Positions 1 through 11,994 of a stretch of 64,000 nucleotides of DNA are shown here, piece by piece. The notes beneath the pieces were generated by a model. It was not told the DNA's origin. It searched no databases and worked only from the letters and a program-made list of their open reading frames with translations. The position numbers and the translations under genes were made by a program. Position 1 is the stretch's first letter; each line of letters starts with the position of its first letter. Source of the stretch: Mycolicibacterium psychrotolerans (lineage in GTDB: Bacteria; Actinomycetota; Actinomycetes; Mycobacteriales; Mycobacteriaceae); contig NZ_AP022574.1 in NCBI RefSeq assembly GCF_010729305.1, positions 4,092,001-4,156,000 of the forward strand. The letters run 5' to 3'.

Positions 1-236
1 CCGGTGAACCCACGCGACCGTACGTCCATCACGACAGCCAGCTGGGTGATCCGGGAACCCGCGGCCAAGCCGAGGTCGACCATCCGCGCGATCAGCTCCG
101 GCGGCAGGTTGTCCGCCACGTACCAGCCCAGATCCTCGAGGACCTTCGCCGCCGTTCCACGGCCCGCGCCCGAGAGTCCCGTCACGAGGACAACGTCGAT
201 TCCGCCGGATTCGGTGTGCATGCCCGCTTCTGTCAT
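1..236 (-). CDS. rapZ: RapZ/YvcJ family nucleotide-binding protein (5' part only)
   Basis: This is the first 78 codons of a gene that runs off the left edge. The ATG at 236-234 opens a protein with an early P-loop-like motif, [12 protein letters not shown], at about residues 20-31. It continues through [15 protein letters not shown], which is characteristic of the RapZ/YvcJ P-loop family. Family members bind ATP/GTP; in enterobacteria RapZ controls glmS sRNA decay, but the mycobacterial role is less clear. The start codon overlaps the uvrC stop as ATGA, so the gene is probably translationally coupled to uvrC, as in the mycobacterial uvrC-rapZ-whiA order. Confidence 0.9.
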   Translation of the reverse strand, partial: MTEAGMHTESGGIDVVLVTGLSGAGRGTAAKVLEDLGWYVADNLPPELIARMVDLGLAAGSRITQLAVVMDVRSRGFT

Positions 237-2281
237 CCCGTCACTGTGCTTCGATCATCGTCGATAACCGCCACCGCCGCGTCCGGTTCCGGCGGCGAAT
301 CCGGCGCGGCGGCCGATTCCACGCCCAGCGCCTCGAGCACGGCCCGGGCCGTGGCCACCCCGATGCCGGGAACCGTGGTGATCTCCTCGACCGTGGCCTG
401 CCGCAGCCGCGCCACCGAGCCGAAGTGGGTGACCAGCGCCTTGCGCCGGTGCTCCCCCAGCCCGCGCACCGAATCCAGCGCCGACGCCGTCATCCGCTTC
501 GAGCGCTTGCTGCGGTGGTAGCTGATCGCGAACCGGTGCGCCTCGTCGCGCACCCGTTGCAGCAGGTACAGCCCTTCGCTGTTGCGGGGGAAGATGACCG
601 GATCCGGCTCCGACGGCACCCACACCTCCTCGAGCCGTTTCGCCAGCCCGATCACCGCGACGTCGGTGATGCCGAGGTCCTCGAGCACCGCGGCGGCCGC
701 GTTGACCTGCGGGGCGCCGCCGTCGACGACGAAGAGGTTGGGCGGGTAGGCAAAACGGCGCGGCCTCCCTTCCGGAGCCGCCCCGGCGGCGACATCGGAC
801 ACGGCGATGAGATCGCCGGGCTGCTGGGTGTCGCGCAGATGACGGTGGAAGCGCCTGCGGGTGACCTCGGCGATCGAGGCGACGTCGTCGGAGCGCCCGT
901 CGCCCGCCGCCTCGCGGATCGCATAGTGCCGGTAGTCGGACTTCTTGGCCAGGCCGTCCTCGAAGACCACCAGCGAGGCCACCACGTCGGTGCCCTGTAC
1001 GTGGCTGATGTCCACACACTCGATGCGCAGCGGCGCGTCCTCGAGCCCCAGCGCATCCTGGATGCTCTGCAGCGCAGCGCTTCTCGCGGTGAAGTCGCCG
1101 GCGCGCTTGAGCTTGTGCTGGTTCAGCGCCCCTTCGGCGTTGCGCTGAACCGTCTCGGCGAGCGCCCGCTTGTCGCCGCGCTGGGCGACCCGCAGCGACA
1201 CCCGCGACCCCCGCAGCTGGGACAGCCACGTCTCGAGTTCCGCCGACGTCTCGGGCAGCACCGGGACGAGCACCTGCTTGGGCACCGGGTTGGTGGTCTC
1301 GTCCCCGCCCTCGTCGGCGGCCCCGTCGAGCGCGACCTGATCACCGTAGAACTGCGTGAGGAACTGCTCGACGAGATAGGACAGCGTGGATTCGCCCGGT
1401 TCACCGGACTTCTCGATGATCCAGCCGCGCTGGCCCCGGACCCGTCCGCCCCGGACGTGGAACACCTGCACCGCCGCTTCCAGCTCGTCGTCGGCGAAGG
1501 CCACCACGTCGGCATCGGTGCCGTCGCCGAACACCACGGCCTGCTTCTCCATCGCCCGGCGCATCGCCCCGATGTTGTCCCGCAGGCGGGCGGCCCGCTC
1601 GAAGTCCAGTTCCTCGGCCGCGGCGTTCATCTGCTGTTCCATCTCCCGGATCAGCTTGTCGGTCTTGCCTGCGAGGAAGTCGCAGAAGTCCGTCACGATC
1701 TGGCGGTGCTGGTCGGCGCTCACCCGCCCGACGCACGGGGCGGAGCACTTGTCGATGTAGCCCAGCAGGCAGGGCCGGTCAATCTGGCTGTGCCGCTTGA
1801 ACACTCCGGCCGAGCACGTGCGGGCGGGAAACACCCTGGTGAGCAGGTCAAGGGTTTCGCGGATGGCCCAGGCGTGCGAGTACGGCCCGAAGTAGCGCAC
1901 CCCTTTCCGGCGCGGACCCCTGTACACCTTCAACCGCGGGTACTCCTCGTTCAGCGTGACCGCGAGCACCGGGTAGGACTTGTCGTCCCGGTAGCGGATG
2001 TTGAACCGTGGATCGAACTCCTTGATCCAGTTGTATTCGAGCTGCAGCGCCTCGACCTCTGTGGTGACCACCGTCCACTCGACGCTCGCGGCCGTCATCA
2101 CCATCTGGCGCGTCCGCGGCGCCAGACCCGACAGATCGGCGAAGTAGGAGTTGAGCCGGCTGCGCAGGCTCTTGGCCTTGCCGACGTAGATCACCCTGCG
2201 GTGCTGGTCACGGAAACGGTAGACACCCGGTTCGACGGGGATCGACCCGGGAGCGGGTCGGTACGTCGCTGGATCGGGCAC
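233..2281 (-). CDS. uvrC: UvrABC excinuclease subunit C
   Basis: UvrC makes both incisions around bulky DNA lesions in nucleotide excision repair. The 682-residue product has an N-terminal GIY-YIG nuclease domain (GVYRF at about 19-23, [13 protein letters not shown] at about 31-43). It also has a UvrB-binding UVR helix pair near 210-245 ([20 protein letters not shown]), an RNase H-like central/C-terminal nuclease region ([20 protein letters not shown]), and a C-terminal helix-hairpin-helix region ([19 protein letters not shown]). A Pro/Ala-rich tail follows. The start is GTG, with a TAACCT box 6 nt upstream suggesting a leaderless mRNA. It overlaps rapZ by four bases. Confidence 0.98.
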   Translation of the reverse strand: MPDPATYRPAPGSIPVEPGVYRFRDQHRRVIYVGKAKSLRSRLNSYFADLSGLAPRTRQMVMTAASVEWTVVTTEVEALQLEYNWIKEFDPRFNIRYRDDKSYPVLAVTLNEEYPRLKVYRGPRRKGVRYFGPYSHAWAIRETLDLLTRVFPARTCSAGVFKRHSQIDRPCLLGYIDKCSAPCVGRVSADQHRQIVTDFCDFLAGKTDKLIREMEQQMNAAAEELDFERAARLRDNIGAMRRAMEKQAVVFGDGTDADVVAFADDELEAAVQVFHVRGGRVRGQRGWIIEKSGEPGESTLSYLVEQFLTQFYGDQVALDGAADEGGDETTNPVPKQVLVPVLPETSAELETWLSQLRGSRVSLRVAQRGDKRALAETVQRNAEGALNQHKLKRAGDFTARSAALQSIQDALGLEDAPLRIECVDISHVQGTDVVASLVVFEDGLAKKSDYRHYAIREAAGDGRSDDVASIAEVTRRRFHRHLRDTQQPGDLIAVSDVAAGAAPEGRPRRFAYPPNLFVVDGGAPQVNAAAAVLEDLGITDVAVIGLAKRLEEVWVPSEPDPVIFPRNSEGLYLLQRVRDEAHRFAISYHRSKRSKRMTASALDSVRGLGEHRRKALVTHFGSVARLRQATVEEITTVPGIGVATARAVLEALGVESAAAPDSPPEPDAAVAVIDDDRSTVTG

Positions 2282-2287
2282 GGACCC

Positions 2288-2293
2288 AGGTTA
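2288..2293 (-). promoter_or_regulatory. Putative -10 box of uvrC (leaderless start)
   Basis: On the minus strand TAACCT lies 6 nt before the uvrC GTG. A TAnnnT -10 box at this spacing would start transcription at or next to the start codon. No clear -35 is visible, and no Shine-Dalgarno could fit. Confidence 0.45.
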
Positions 2294-2324
2294 CTGCGGC
2301 ACCCCGACGGGGTAGAGCGAGTAG

Positions 2325-4233
2325 GTGGCGGTGCGGACCGTGACCTCGACCCGGGTGCTCGTGGTGCTGCTCGCTGCCGTGCTGGTCTGCGCCGGTTGCG
2401 GCGGTCCGCAAACCCCGCCGGCGCCGACGGGTCCGTGCGCGATCGTGACGAACGGCACCCCCCAGGCCAAGCAAGGCGCCGACGACGGATCCGCGCCGGA
2501 GACCGCGACCGGCTACCGCACCGGGATGACACCGGTACACACCGGTCATTACGCCGTCGCGACCGCCAACCCGCTGGCCACCCAGGCCGCCTGCGAGGTG
2601 CTGCGCGACGGCGGCACCGCCGCCGACGCGCTCGTCGCCGCGCAGGCCGTGCTCGGCCTCGTCGAACCCCAGTCCTCCGGTATCGGCGGCGGCGGATTCC
2701 TGCTGTACTACGACGCCGCCGCCAAGTCGGTGCAGGCGTTCGACGGGCGGGAGGTCGCCCCGGCGGCGGCCACCGAGAACTACCTGCGATGGGTCTCCGA
2801 CACCGACAGGACCGCACCGAAACCCGACGCGCGCGGATCCGGACGGTCCATCGGGGTGCCGGGCGGCATCGTACGGATGCTCGCCGACGTGCACACCACG
2901 CACGGCCGCACCGCGTGGCGGGATCTGTTCACCCCCGCGGTCCGGCTCGCCGACGACGGCTTCGACGTCAGCCCCCGGCTGGCGGCCGCCATTGCCGACG
3001 CGGCACCGCGCCTGCGACTCGACCCGCAGGCCGGTGCGTACTTCCTCGACCAGGACGGGTCGCCACGGTCGTCGGGCGCCCGGCTCACCAATCCGGCCTA
3101 CGCAAAAACGTTGGGCGCCATCGCGACCGACCCGGCGGCGCTCTACACCGGGCCGATCGCCGACGACATCGTCGCCGCCGCGACCGACCCGTCGGGCGGA
3201 CGAACACCGAGCCTGATGACCGCCGCCGATCTCGCCGGCTACACGGCCAAGAGACGGGAAGCGGTGTGTGTGCCCTACCGCGACAAGCAGATCTGCGGCA
3301 TGCCGCCGCCGTCGTCGGGCGGTATCGCGGTCGCCGAGACCCTCGGCGTGCTGGAGCACTTCCCCATGGCCGACCACCGGCCCACCGACCTCGACCGCGA
3401 CGGGGGCAGGCCCACCGTGGCAGGCGTGCATCTGATCGCCGAGGCGGAGCGGCTCGCCTACGCCGACCGGGACCGCTACGTCGCCGACACCGACTTCGTG
3501 GCCCTGCCCGGCGGCTCCCCCGATGCCCTGCTCGGCGCCGATTACCTCACCGGGCGGGCAGCCCTGATCTCCCCCGACCGCACGATGGGGACGGCGAAGC
3601 CGGGCGAGTTCGGCCCGCCCACCGCGCCGGCGGCGCCCGTGCCCGAGCACGGCACCAGCCAGGTCAGCATCGTGGACGCACAGGGCAACGCCGCGTCGCT
3701 CACCACCACCGTCGAGTCGGCGTTCGGCTCGTTCCACATGGTCGACGGGTTCCTGCTGAACAACCAGCTCACCGACTTCTCCGCCGAGCCCGCCGGACCG
3801 GACGGCGCGCCGATCGCCAACCGCGTGGCGCCGGGCAAGCGGCCGCGCAGCACCATGGCGCCCACCCTGATCTTCGACCGTGGGGCGCAGGGATCGGTCG
3901 GCCCGCTCTACGCCGTCACCGGATCGCCGGGCGGCTCCTCGATCGTCCAGTTCGTCGTCAAAACCGTTGTCGGTCTGCTGGATTGGGGACTGGACCCGCA
4001 GCAGGCCGTCTCGATGGTGGACTTCGGCGCCGCCAACTCACCGAAGACGAACGTGGGCGGGGAACATCCGGCGATCGACATCTCCGACGACGGCCGTCAT
4101 GACCCGCTGGTGACGGGGTTACGCGACCTCGGTCATCAGGTCGACATCGCCGATCAGTCCAGTGGGCTGTCGGCGATCGTGCGCGCCGATCCGGGCTGGG
4201 TGGGTGGTGCCGATCCGCGCCGGGAGGGCGCGG

Positions 4234-4253
<20 letters not shown>
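2325..4253 (+). CDS. ggtB: Gamma-glutamyltransferase, secreted lipoprotein (GgtB-like)
   Basis: Gamma-glutamyltransferases cleave or transfer the gamma-glutamyl group of glutathione and related peptides, and self-process into two subunits. The 642-residue protein starts at GTG with a hydrophobic signal segment ending VLVCAGC, a possible but imperfect lipobox (Cys at -3), so surface anchoring is likely. The processing and catalytic Thr is about residue 444 in HGTSQVSIVD. Further family blocks are QSSGIGGGGF, MPPPSSGG, GFLLNNQLTDFS, KRPRSTMAPT and GSPGGSS. Length fits GgtB of M. tuberculosis. The 3' end overlaps the opposing PH-domain gene by about 20 bp. The substrate cannot be told from sequence. 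Confidence 0.9.
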
Positions 4254-6448
<2,195 letters not shown>

Positions 6449-6586
6449 CTTCACCACCTTGCCGGTTCCCGCACCGAGAACCACCTGTTTCTCCCGTTCA
6501 GTATGAACCACGCGGGCAGCCGGGTTATTGCCCGCCCGACGGGCCCGAGAGCCGGTGACGCGGGTCACAGTGGTGCAGCGTCGCCG

Positions 6587-6994
6587 CTAATCCAGCACGG
6601 CGATCGCCTCCACCTCCACCAGAACATCGGGCTCGGCCAGCGCCGCGACGCCGATCCCGGTGAGCGGCGGTGTGGCGGTGATGCCGAGCCGCTCCGCCGC
6701 GCGGGTGGCCCCCTGCACCCAGGAAGACATCTTGTCCGGCGTCCAGTCGACCAGATACACGGTCAGTTTCGCGACATCGTCGAACGAGGCACCCGCGGCT
6801 GAGAGGGCCACCGACAGGTTCACGAAGCACTGATCGACCTGGGCGGCCAGGTCACCCGCGCCGACCGGTTCGCCGTGTGCGGTGCGAGCTATCTGGCCCG
6901 CGACGAACACCAACCGCGAGCCGGTCGCGACCGCGACCTGCTTGTAGATCTCCACGGTGGGCAGGCCCTCGGGATTGAGCAGGGTGATGGCCAT
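6587..6994 (-). CDS. RidA/YjgF/UK114 superfamily protein, Arg-less variant
   Basis: Archetypal RidA hydrolyses reactive enamine/imine intermediates. The 135-residue protein has the fold landmarks [41 protein letters not shown] and [10 protein letters not shown]. The catalytic Arg expected before the last strand (PARS-type motif) is replaced here: the segment reads [12 protein letters not shown]. So this is probably a Rid-subfamily member without classical deaminase activity. It lies 9 bp after ribE and ahead of ribBA in the same direction. It may act on, or bind, unstable amino intermediates of the riboflavin pathway, but that is inference from position. Confidence 0.88.
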   Translation of the reverse strand: MAITLLNPEGLPTVEIYKQVAVATGSRLVFVAGQIARTAHGEPVGAGDLAAQVDQCFVNLSVALSAAGASFDDVAKLTVYLVDWTPDKMSSWVQGATRAAERLGITATPPLTGIGVAALAEPDVLVEVEAIAVLD

Positions 6995-7003
6995 GGGGGC
7001 TCC

Positions 7004-7612
7004 TCACTCGGGTCGAACGGCTCCCTGGGTGAGCAGCCGCTCGACGTACTTGGCGATGACGTCGACCTCGAGGTTGACCGGGGCGCCGACGTCGGCACGG
7101 CCCAGCGTCGTCAGGTCCAGCGTGGTGGGGATCAGCGACACCTCGAACCAGTCCGCGCCCAGACCGGACACGGTCAGCGAGACCCCGTCGACGGTGATGG
7201 ACCCCTTCTCCACCACGTAGCGCGACAGCGCCTGCGGCAGTGCGATCCGCACCACGGTCCAATGCTCCGAGGGCGTGCGGGACACCAGGTGTCCGGTGCC
7301 GTCGACATGGCCCTGCACGATGTGGCCGCCCAACCGGCTGTTCACCGCCGCAGCGCGTTCGAGGTTGACCCGGGTGCCGACATCGGCGCCGCGCAGGCTC
7401 GACCGCTTCAGCGTCTCGGCCATCACGTCGGCGGAGAACGAGCCGTCGGCGAGCACGTCGACGACGGTGAGACACACGCCGTTGACCGCGATCGAATCCC
7501 CGTGCCCGGCATCCGATGTCACGATCGGGCCACGGATGACGAAACGCGCGGCGTCGCCGAGGTCCTCTTTGCCGACGATTTCGCCCAGTTCTTCGACGAT
7601 TCCGGTGAACAC
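7004..7612 (-). CDS. ribE: Riboflavin synthase (alpha subunit)
   Basis: It dismutates two molecules of 6,7-dimethyl-8-ribityllumazine to riboflavin and the RibH substrate. There are two tandem lumazine-binding barrels: [13 protein letters not shown] to [15 protein letters not shown], then [16 protein letters not shown] to the C-terminus, each with a [13 protein letters not shown] / [13 protein letters not shown] motif. I choose the GTG at 7612 (202 residues) because all family members begin MFTGIVEE; longer in-frame starts would run into the promoter region of the divergent lprG. Called ribC in M. tuberculosis. It heads the ribE-ridA-ribBA-ribH run. Confidence 0.96.
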   Translation of the reverse strand: MFTGIVEELGEIVGKEDLGDAARFVIRGPIVTSDAGHGDSIAVNGVCLTVVDVLADGSFSADVMAETLKRSSLRGADVGTRVNLERAAAVNSRLGGHIVQGHVDGTGHLVSRTPSEHWTVVRIALPQALSRYVVEKGSITVDGVSLTVSGLGADWFEVSLIPTTLDLTTLGRADVGAPVNLEVDVIAKYVERLLTQGAVRPE

Positions 7613-7685
7613 GGTGCCCAGCCTAGGCCCCCACTTCGCAGCCGATCCCACGCAGCGGACAACGCGTCCGCCTCGCCGCACCCTC

Positions 7686-7691
7686 TACGAT
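7686..7691 (+). promoter_or_regulatory. Putative -10 box of lprG-p55
   Basis: TACGAT lies 6 nt before the lprG ATG at 7698, the spacing expected for a leaderless transcript. No recognisable -35 hexamer and no Shine-Dalgarno sequence precede the gene. It sits in the 85-bp divergent region shared with ribE. Confidence 0.45.
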
Positions 7692-7697
7692 GCAGGC

Positions 7698-8402
7698 ATG
7701 CAGACCCGCCTCCTGGCGCTCGTCGCCGCCCTTTTCGCCGTCGTCGCGCTCGTCGCAGGATGCTCCGGCTCGTCGTCGGAGGATTCCGGCAAGGACCTGC
7801 CCGACGCCACGACCCTGCTCCGGGAATCCGCCGAGACCACCAAGGCCCAGACCAGCGCGCACCTGCAGCTCGCGGTGCAGGGCCAGATCGCCGAGTTACC
7901 GGTCGAGTCCCTCGAGGGCGATCTCACCCAGAAGCCGGCCGTCGCCGCGAAAGGCACCGCCGACATCGTCTTCCTGGGCCAGAAGCTGCAGGGTGTCGAG
8001 TTCGTCGTCTCCGACGGCGACCTGTACGCCGCGATCACGGCAGGTGGCAGCCTGTCGAACTTCGGCCCCGCCGCCGACATCTACGACGTCGCGGCGATCC
8101 TGAGCCCCGACAACGGCCTGGCCAACGTGCTCGCCAACTTCAGCGACGCCAAGTCCGAGGGCCGCGAGACCATCGAGGGCGTCAAGACGGTCCGGATCAC
8201 CGGCAACGTCCGCGCGGACGCGGTCAACAAGATCGCCCCCCAGATCGCGGCCACCGGGCCGGTCCCGGGCACCGCGTGGGTCACCGAGGACGGCAACCAC
8301 GAGCTGATGCAGGCCCGGCTCGAACCCACCCCGGGCAACAGCGTGACGATGACGCTGTCGAAGTGGGGCGAGCCGGTGACGGTCGCCAAGCCGGCGGTGT
8401 GA
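7698..8402 (+). CDS. lprG: Lipoprotein LprG (lipid/lipoglycan carrier)
   Basis: LprG binds triacylated glycolipids and triacylglycerides in the periplasm and works with the P55 pump to move them to the outer envelope. The 234-residue protein has a lipoprotein signal peptide ending LVAGC (Cys about residue 23). An LppX/LprG fold follows, with recognisable blocks [42 protein letters not shown] and [17 protein letters not shown]. It shares a one-base overlap (TGATG) with the downstream MFS gene, the conserved lprG-p55 operon of mycobacteria. Confidence 0.95.
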   Translation: MQTRLLALVAALFAVVALVAGCSGSSSEDSGKDLPDATTLLRESAETTKAQTSAHLQLAVQGQIAELPVESLEGDLTQKPAVAAKGTADIVFLGQKLQGVEFVVSDGDLYAAITAGGSLSNFGPAADIYDVAAILSPDNGLANVLANFSDAKSEGRETIEGVKTVRITGNVRADAVNKIAPQIAATGPVPGTAWVTEDGNHELMQARLEPTPGNSVTMTLSKWGEPVTVAKPAV

Positions 8403-9970
8403 TGCACAGCGCGCCACCGGCGACGGCCGCAGCAGGGACGACGAACCGCCGCATCGCGATCAGCGCGGGCAGCCTCGCGGTGGTGCTCGGCGCGCTCGAC
8501 ACCTACGTCGTCGTCACGATCATGACCGACATCATGCGCGACGTCGGGATCGGCGTGAACCAGATCCAGCGGGTCACGCCGATCATCACCGGCTACCTGC
8601 TCGGCTACATCGCCGCGATGCCGCTGCTGGGCCGGGCGTCGGACCGGTTCGGCCGCAAGATGCTGATCCAGATCAGCCTCGCCGGTTTCGCGCTCGGCTC
8701 CGTGATCACCGCGATGTCGACCGACCTCACCGTGCTCGTGATCGGCCGGGTGGTGCAGGGCACCGCCAGCGGCGCGCTGCTGCCGGTCACCCTGGCGCTG
8801 GCCGCCGATCTGTGGGCGGCGCGCAACCGGGCCGCGGTGCTGGGCGGGGTCGGCGCGGCCCAGGAGCTGGGCAGCGTGCTGGGCCCGCTGTACGGCATCA
8901 CGCTGGTGTGGGCATTCGGGCACTGGCAGTCGGTGTTCTGGGTGAACGTCCCGCTCGCGGTCATCGCGATGGCGATGATCCACTTCAGCCTGCCGTCGCG
9001 GTCCACCGGCGAAGACCCGCAGAAGGTCGACGTGACCGGCGGCCTGCTGCTGGCCGTCGCGCTGGGGCTGGCCGTCGTCGGGCTGTACAACCCCAGGCCC
9101 GACGGCAAGCAGGTGCTGCCCAGCTGGGGCGTGCCGGTGCTGATCGCGGCCGTCGTCGCCGCGGTCGCGTTCTTCGTGTGGGAGAAATTCGCCAAGACCC
9201 GACTGCTGGATCCGGCGGGCGTGCACTTCCGCCCGTTCCTCGCGGCGCTGGGCGCGTCGCTGACGGCCGGCGCGGCCCTGATGGTGACGCTGGTCAACGT
9301 CGAACTGTTCGGTCAGGGTGTGCTCGGCCAGGACCAGAACCAGGCCGCCTTCCTGCTGCTGCGCTTCTTGATCGCCCTGCCGGTCGGCGCCCTGGTCGGC
9401 GGCTGGGTGGCCACCCGCCTCGGCGACCGGATCGTCGCGTTCACCGGCCTGCTGATCGCCGCCGGTGGCTATCTGCTGATCGCGAAGTGGCCCGTCGACC
9501 TGCTGACGGCGCGCCACGACCTGGGCTTCATCAGCCTGCCCGTGCTGGACACCGACCTCGCGATCGCCGGGTTCGGCCTCGGCCTGGTCATCGGGCCGCT
9601 GACGTCGGCGACGCTGCGGGTCGTGCCCGCGGCCCAGCACGGCATCGCGTCGGCGGCCGTAGTGGTGGCCCGGATGATCGGCATGCTGATCGGCATCGCG
9701 GCGCTGTCGGCGTGGGGGTTGTACCGGTTCAACCAGCACCTGGCCAGTCTGCCTGCCAACACCGGCGGCAACAGCCTGGCCGAGCGTCTGGCCGCAGAGG
9801 CGCACCGCGTGCGCGAGGCGTACGTGCTGCAGTACGCCGAGATCTTCTCGATCACGGCGATCGTGTGCGTCGTGGGTGCGCTATTGGGGTTGCTGATCAG
9901 CGCCAAGGGCGAACACGCCGACGAGCCGGAGGAGCTTCAGCAGCGCTCGAGTCCGCGGCCCATCAGCTGA
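8402..9970 (+). CDS. MFS efflux protein P55 (Rv1410c-like)
   Basis: A 522-residue DHA2/14-TMS-type major facilitator. The first helix is [26 protein letters not shown]; loop 2-3 carries the MFS motif [11 protein letters not shown] at about 79-89, and helices continue to [22 protein letters not shown] hydrophilic tail rich in Glu follows. In mycobacteria P55 cooperates with LprG in export of triacylglycerides and lipoglycans and affects drug susceptibility. The start ATG overlaps the lprG stop. Its last codons overlap, on the opposite strand, the small gene ending at 9937. Confidence 0.95.
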   Translation: MHSAPPATAAAGTTNRRIAISAGSLAVVLGALDTYVVVTIMTDIMRDVGIGVNQIQRVTPIITGYLLGYIAAMPLLGRASDRFGRKMLIQISLAGFALGSVITAMSTDLTVLVIGRVVQGTASGALLPVTLALAADLWAARNRAAVLGGVGAAQELGSVLGPLYGITLVWAFGHWQSVFWVNVPLAVIAMAMIHFSLPSRSTGEDPQKVDVTGGLLLAVALGLAVVGLYNPRPDGKQVLPSWGVPVLIAAVVAAVAFFVWEKFAKTRLLDPAGVHFRPFLAALGASLTAGAALMVTLVNVELFGQGVLGQDQNQAAFLLLRFLIALPVGALVGGWVATRLGDRIVAFTGLLIAAGGYLLIAKWPVDLLTARHDLGFISLPVLDTDLAIAGFGLGLVIGPLTSATLRVVPAAQHGIASAAVVVARMIGMLIGIAALSAWGLYRFNQHLASLPANTGGNSLAERLAAEAHRVREAYVLQYAEIFSITAIVCVVGALLGLLISAKGEHADEPEELQQRSSPRPIS

Positions 9971-10107
9971 GGCGCGGTGGCCGGCACGACATCACCACTG
10001 TCGAAGGTCTCGTCGGAGGTCAGTCCCCGCCAGGCATCGCGGATCACCGCCTTGATGGCGTCGGGAGTGACCGGGCTGTTGCTGAGCCAGTCCTGCAGTG
10101 CAGTCAT
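9937..10107 (-). CDS. 56-residue small protein of unknown function
   Basis: Not recognised. The ATG at 10107 is preceded by AAAGGACGAGAGC, a good Shine-Dalgarno at normal spacing, and the codons are strongly G/C at third positions, so I think it is translated. The product begins [20 protein letters not shown] and continues with an amphipathic stretch ([15 protein letters not shown]). It has an acidic centre and ends GRGLERC with a single C-terminal Cys. No signal peptide or membrane segment is visible. It lies 184 bp downstream of ribD on the same strand, and its 3' end overlaps the p55 stop tail-to-tail. It could be a regulator, a RiPP-like precursor or a small adaptor; nothing decides between them. 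Confidence 0.6.
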   Translation of the reverse strand: MTALQDWLSNSPVTPDAIKAVIRDAWRGLTSDETFDSGDVVPATAPQLMGRGLERC

Positions 10108-10291
10108 GCTCTCGTCCTTTGTTCGTGCTCACCTTGCGCAACTCTTCGGTGAAAGCGCGATATTCCCGTCCGAGTCTACCGAGCGACCCGCTTCCGCAGG
10201 GCCGCTGCCGCGCCCGCCCGCGGGTGTGAGAACGACCACGGAAACCGTTGATGGACAGCGGGTAACGATCAGATAACGATGCCGCGTCCCG

Positions 10292-11293
10292 TCAGGACGG
10301 GATGAGGCTGAGCAACACGTCCGGTCCGACGGGGTGCACCTCGTCGAAACGCCACCGCTGGGCCTGGGCGATGCTCAGCACGCCGACGTCGTCGACGGCG
10401 CTGATCGGCCCGCCCAGCAGGATCGGGGCGACGTAGGCCAGGATGCGGTCGATCACCCCGGCCCGCAGGAAGGCTCCGGCCAGTGTCGGGCCGCCCTCCA
10501 CCAGCACGTCGGTGCGGTCCGACAGCGCCTGGATCACCTCGCGAGGGTCTCGGGTGCGGATCACCATGGTGCGCGAGTCGTCGTTGAGAACCGTTGCGTC
10601 AGGCGAGATCTCACGCATACCGACGACGACGCGCAGCGGCTGCTGGGCGGCCAGCGTGCCGTCGGGCAGCCGCGCGGTGAGCGCCGGATCGTCGACGAAC
10701 ACGGTGCCCGTGCCGACGACGATCGCATCGGCGGCGGCGCGCATGCGGTGCACGTCGGCGCGGGCGGCCTCACTGGTGATCCACTGACTCGAGCCGTCTG
10801 CGGCCGCACTGCGGCCGTCCACGCTGGTGGCGAATTTCCATGTCACATGCGGCATTCCGGTGCGCTGCTTGTGCAGCCACTCGCGCAGCGGCCCACCGGC
10901 GGCCGCGTCGGCACACACCCCGGGGGTGACGCGGACACCCGACGCGGCCAGCCGCGCCGCCCCGCCGGCGGCCACCGGGTTCGGATCGGCCACGGCGAAC
11001 GCGACATTCGCGATGCCCGCGGCCAGCAGCGCGTCCACGCAGGGCGGGGTGCGCCCCACGTGGTTGCACGGTTCGAGGGTCACCACGGCTGTACCACCGG
11101 CCGCCCGCTCCCCCGCCCGGCGCAGCGCCAGCACCTCCGCGTGCGGGCCGCCGGGCGGCTCCGTCGCTCCGACACCGGCGATCCCGCCGTTGGCGTCCAG
11201 GATGACCGCCCCCACCGGAGGGTTGGGATATGTTGTGCCCTTGACCTTTTCGGCCTGCTCGAGGGCCGCGGCCATCGCCGCGTCGAGGTTCAC
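10292..11293 (-). CDS. ribD: Bifunctional riboflavin deaminase/reductase
   Basis: RibD deaminates and then reduces the pyrimidine product of GTP cyclohydrolase II. The N-terminal zinc deaminase has [11 protein letters not shown] and [11 protein letters not shown] (Cys/His zinc ligands). The C-terminal DHFR-like reductase starts around residue 150 ([18 protein letters not shown]) and includes [14 protein letters not shown] start it at the GTG at 11293 (333 residues), which overlaps the rpe stop as GTGA; the open frame continues upstream inside rpe but without family similarity. Called ribG in M. tuberculosis. With ribE, ribBA and ribH the window holds all named riboflavin enzymes except the phosphatase. 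Confidence 0.96.
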   Translation of the reverse strand: MNLDAAMAAALEQAEKVKGTTYPNPPVGAVILDANGGIAGVGATEPPGGPHAEVLALRRAGERAAGGTAVVTLEPCNHVGRTPPCVDALLAAGIANVAFAVADPNPVAAGGAARLAASGVRVTPGVCADAAAGGPLREWLHKQRTGMPHVTWKFATSVDGRSAAADGSSQWITSEAARADVHRMRAAADAIVVGTGTVFVDDPALTARLPDGTLAAQQPLRVVVGMREISPDATVLNDDSRTMVIRTRDPREVIQALSDRTDVLVEGGPTLAGAFLRAGVIDRILAYVAPILLGGPISAVDDVGVLSIAQAQRWRFDEVHPVGPDVLLSLIPS

Positions 11294-11985
11294 CGCGCCA
11301 GATGCTTGGACGCCGCCGCGGCCTGATTGCGCAGCGACTGCACGGCCAGCGCGGGATCGTCGGCGCTGTAGACCGCCGAGCCCGCCACGAAGCAGTCGAC
11401 GCCCGCTTCGGCGGCGGCTTCGATCGTGTCGGTGTTGATGCCACCGTCGATCTCGATGAGGACGGTCAGCTCGCCCGCGTCGACGAGGCGGCGCACGATG
11501 CCGACCTTGGGCAGCACCTCGGCGATGAACTTCTGTCCGCCGAATCCGGGTTCGACCGACATCACCAGCAGCGTGTCGAAATCGCGCAGGATCTCCAGGT
11601 ACGGGTCGACCGGCGTGCCCGGTTTGACGGCCAGGCCCGCCTTCGCGCCCGCGGCGCGGATGTCGCGGGCCACCGCGATCGGGTCGTCGGTGGCCTCGGC
11701 GTGGAAGGTGACGTTGTGCGCGCCGGCCTCGGCGTAGGGCGGTGCCCACCGGGCCGGATCGTCGATCATCAGGTGGCAGTCCATCGGGATGTCGGTGACC
11801 GCGAGCAGCGACTCGACGACGGGCAGGCCCAGAGTGAGATTGGGTACGAAGTGGTTGTCCATCACGTCGACGTGCAGCCAGTCGGCGCCCTCGACCGCGG
11901 CGGCCTCGTCGGCGAGCCGGGCGAAGTCGGCAGCCAGGATGGACGGGGCGATCAGCGGGGCGGTGCGGGCGTGCTGTCCGGGCAT
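11290..11985 (-). CDS. rpe: Ribulose-phosphate 3-epimerase
   Basis: Interconverts ribulose 5-phosphate and xylulose 5-phosphate in the pentose phosphate pathway; ribulose 5-phosphate is also the RibB substrate. The 231-residue TIM barrel shows [34 protein letters not shown] (metal-binding Asp/His), [23 protein letters not shown] and [11 protein letters not shown], all conserved. It ends in a GTGA overlap with ribD and lies 9 bp after rsmB, so fmt-rsmB-rpe-ribD reads as one operon. Confidence 0.97.
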   Translation of the reverse strand: MPGQHARTAPLIAPSILAADFARLADEAAAVEGADWLHVDVMDNHFVPNLTLGLPVVESLLAVTDIPMDCHLMIDDPARWAPPYAEAGAHNVTFHAEATDDPIAVARDIRAAGAKAGLAVKPGTPVDPYLEILRDFDTLLVMSVEPGFGGQKFIAEVLPKVGIVRRLVDAGELTVLIEIDGGINTDTIEAAAEAGVDCFVAGSAVYSADDPALAVQSLRNQAAAASKHLAR

Positions 11986-11994
11986 GGGGTCAGC

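Noticed and set aside
425-4102. Very long plus-strand open frame antisense to uvrC and running into ggtB
   Set aside because: Product is Arg/Gly/Pro-rich with no domain; it mirrors the codon bias of uvrC on the other strand and overlaps two well-supported genes.
10108-10291. Possible FMN riboswitch near the rib genes
   Set aside because: I looked upstream of ribE, ribBA and ribD and downstream of ribD for the conserved RFN core and saw none.
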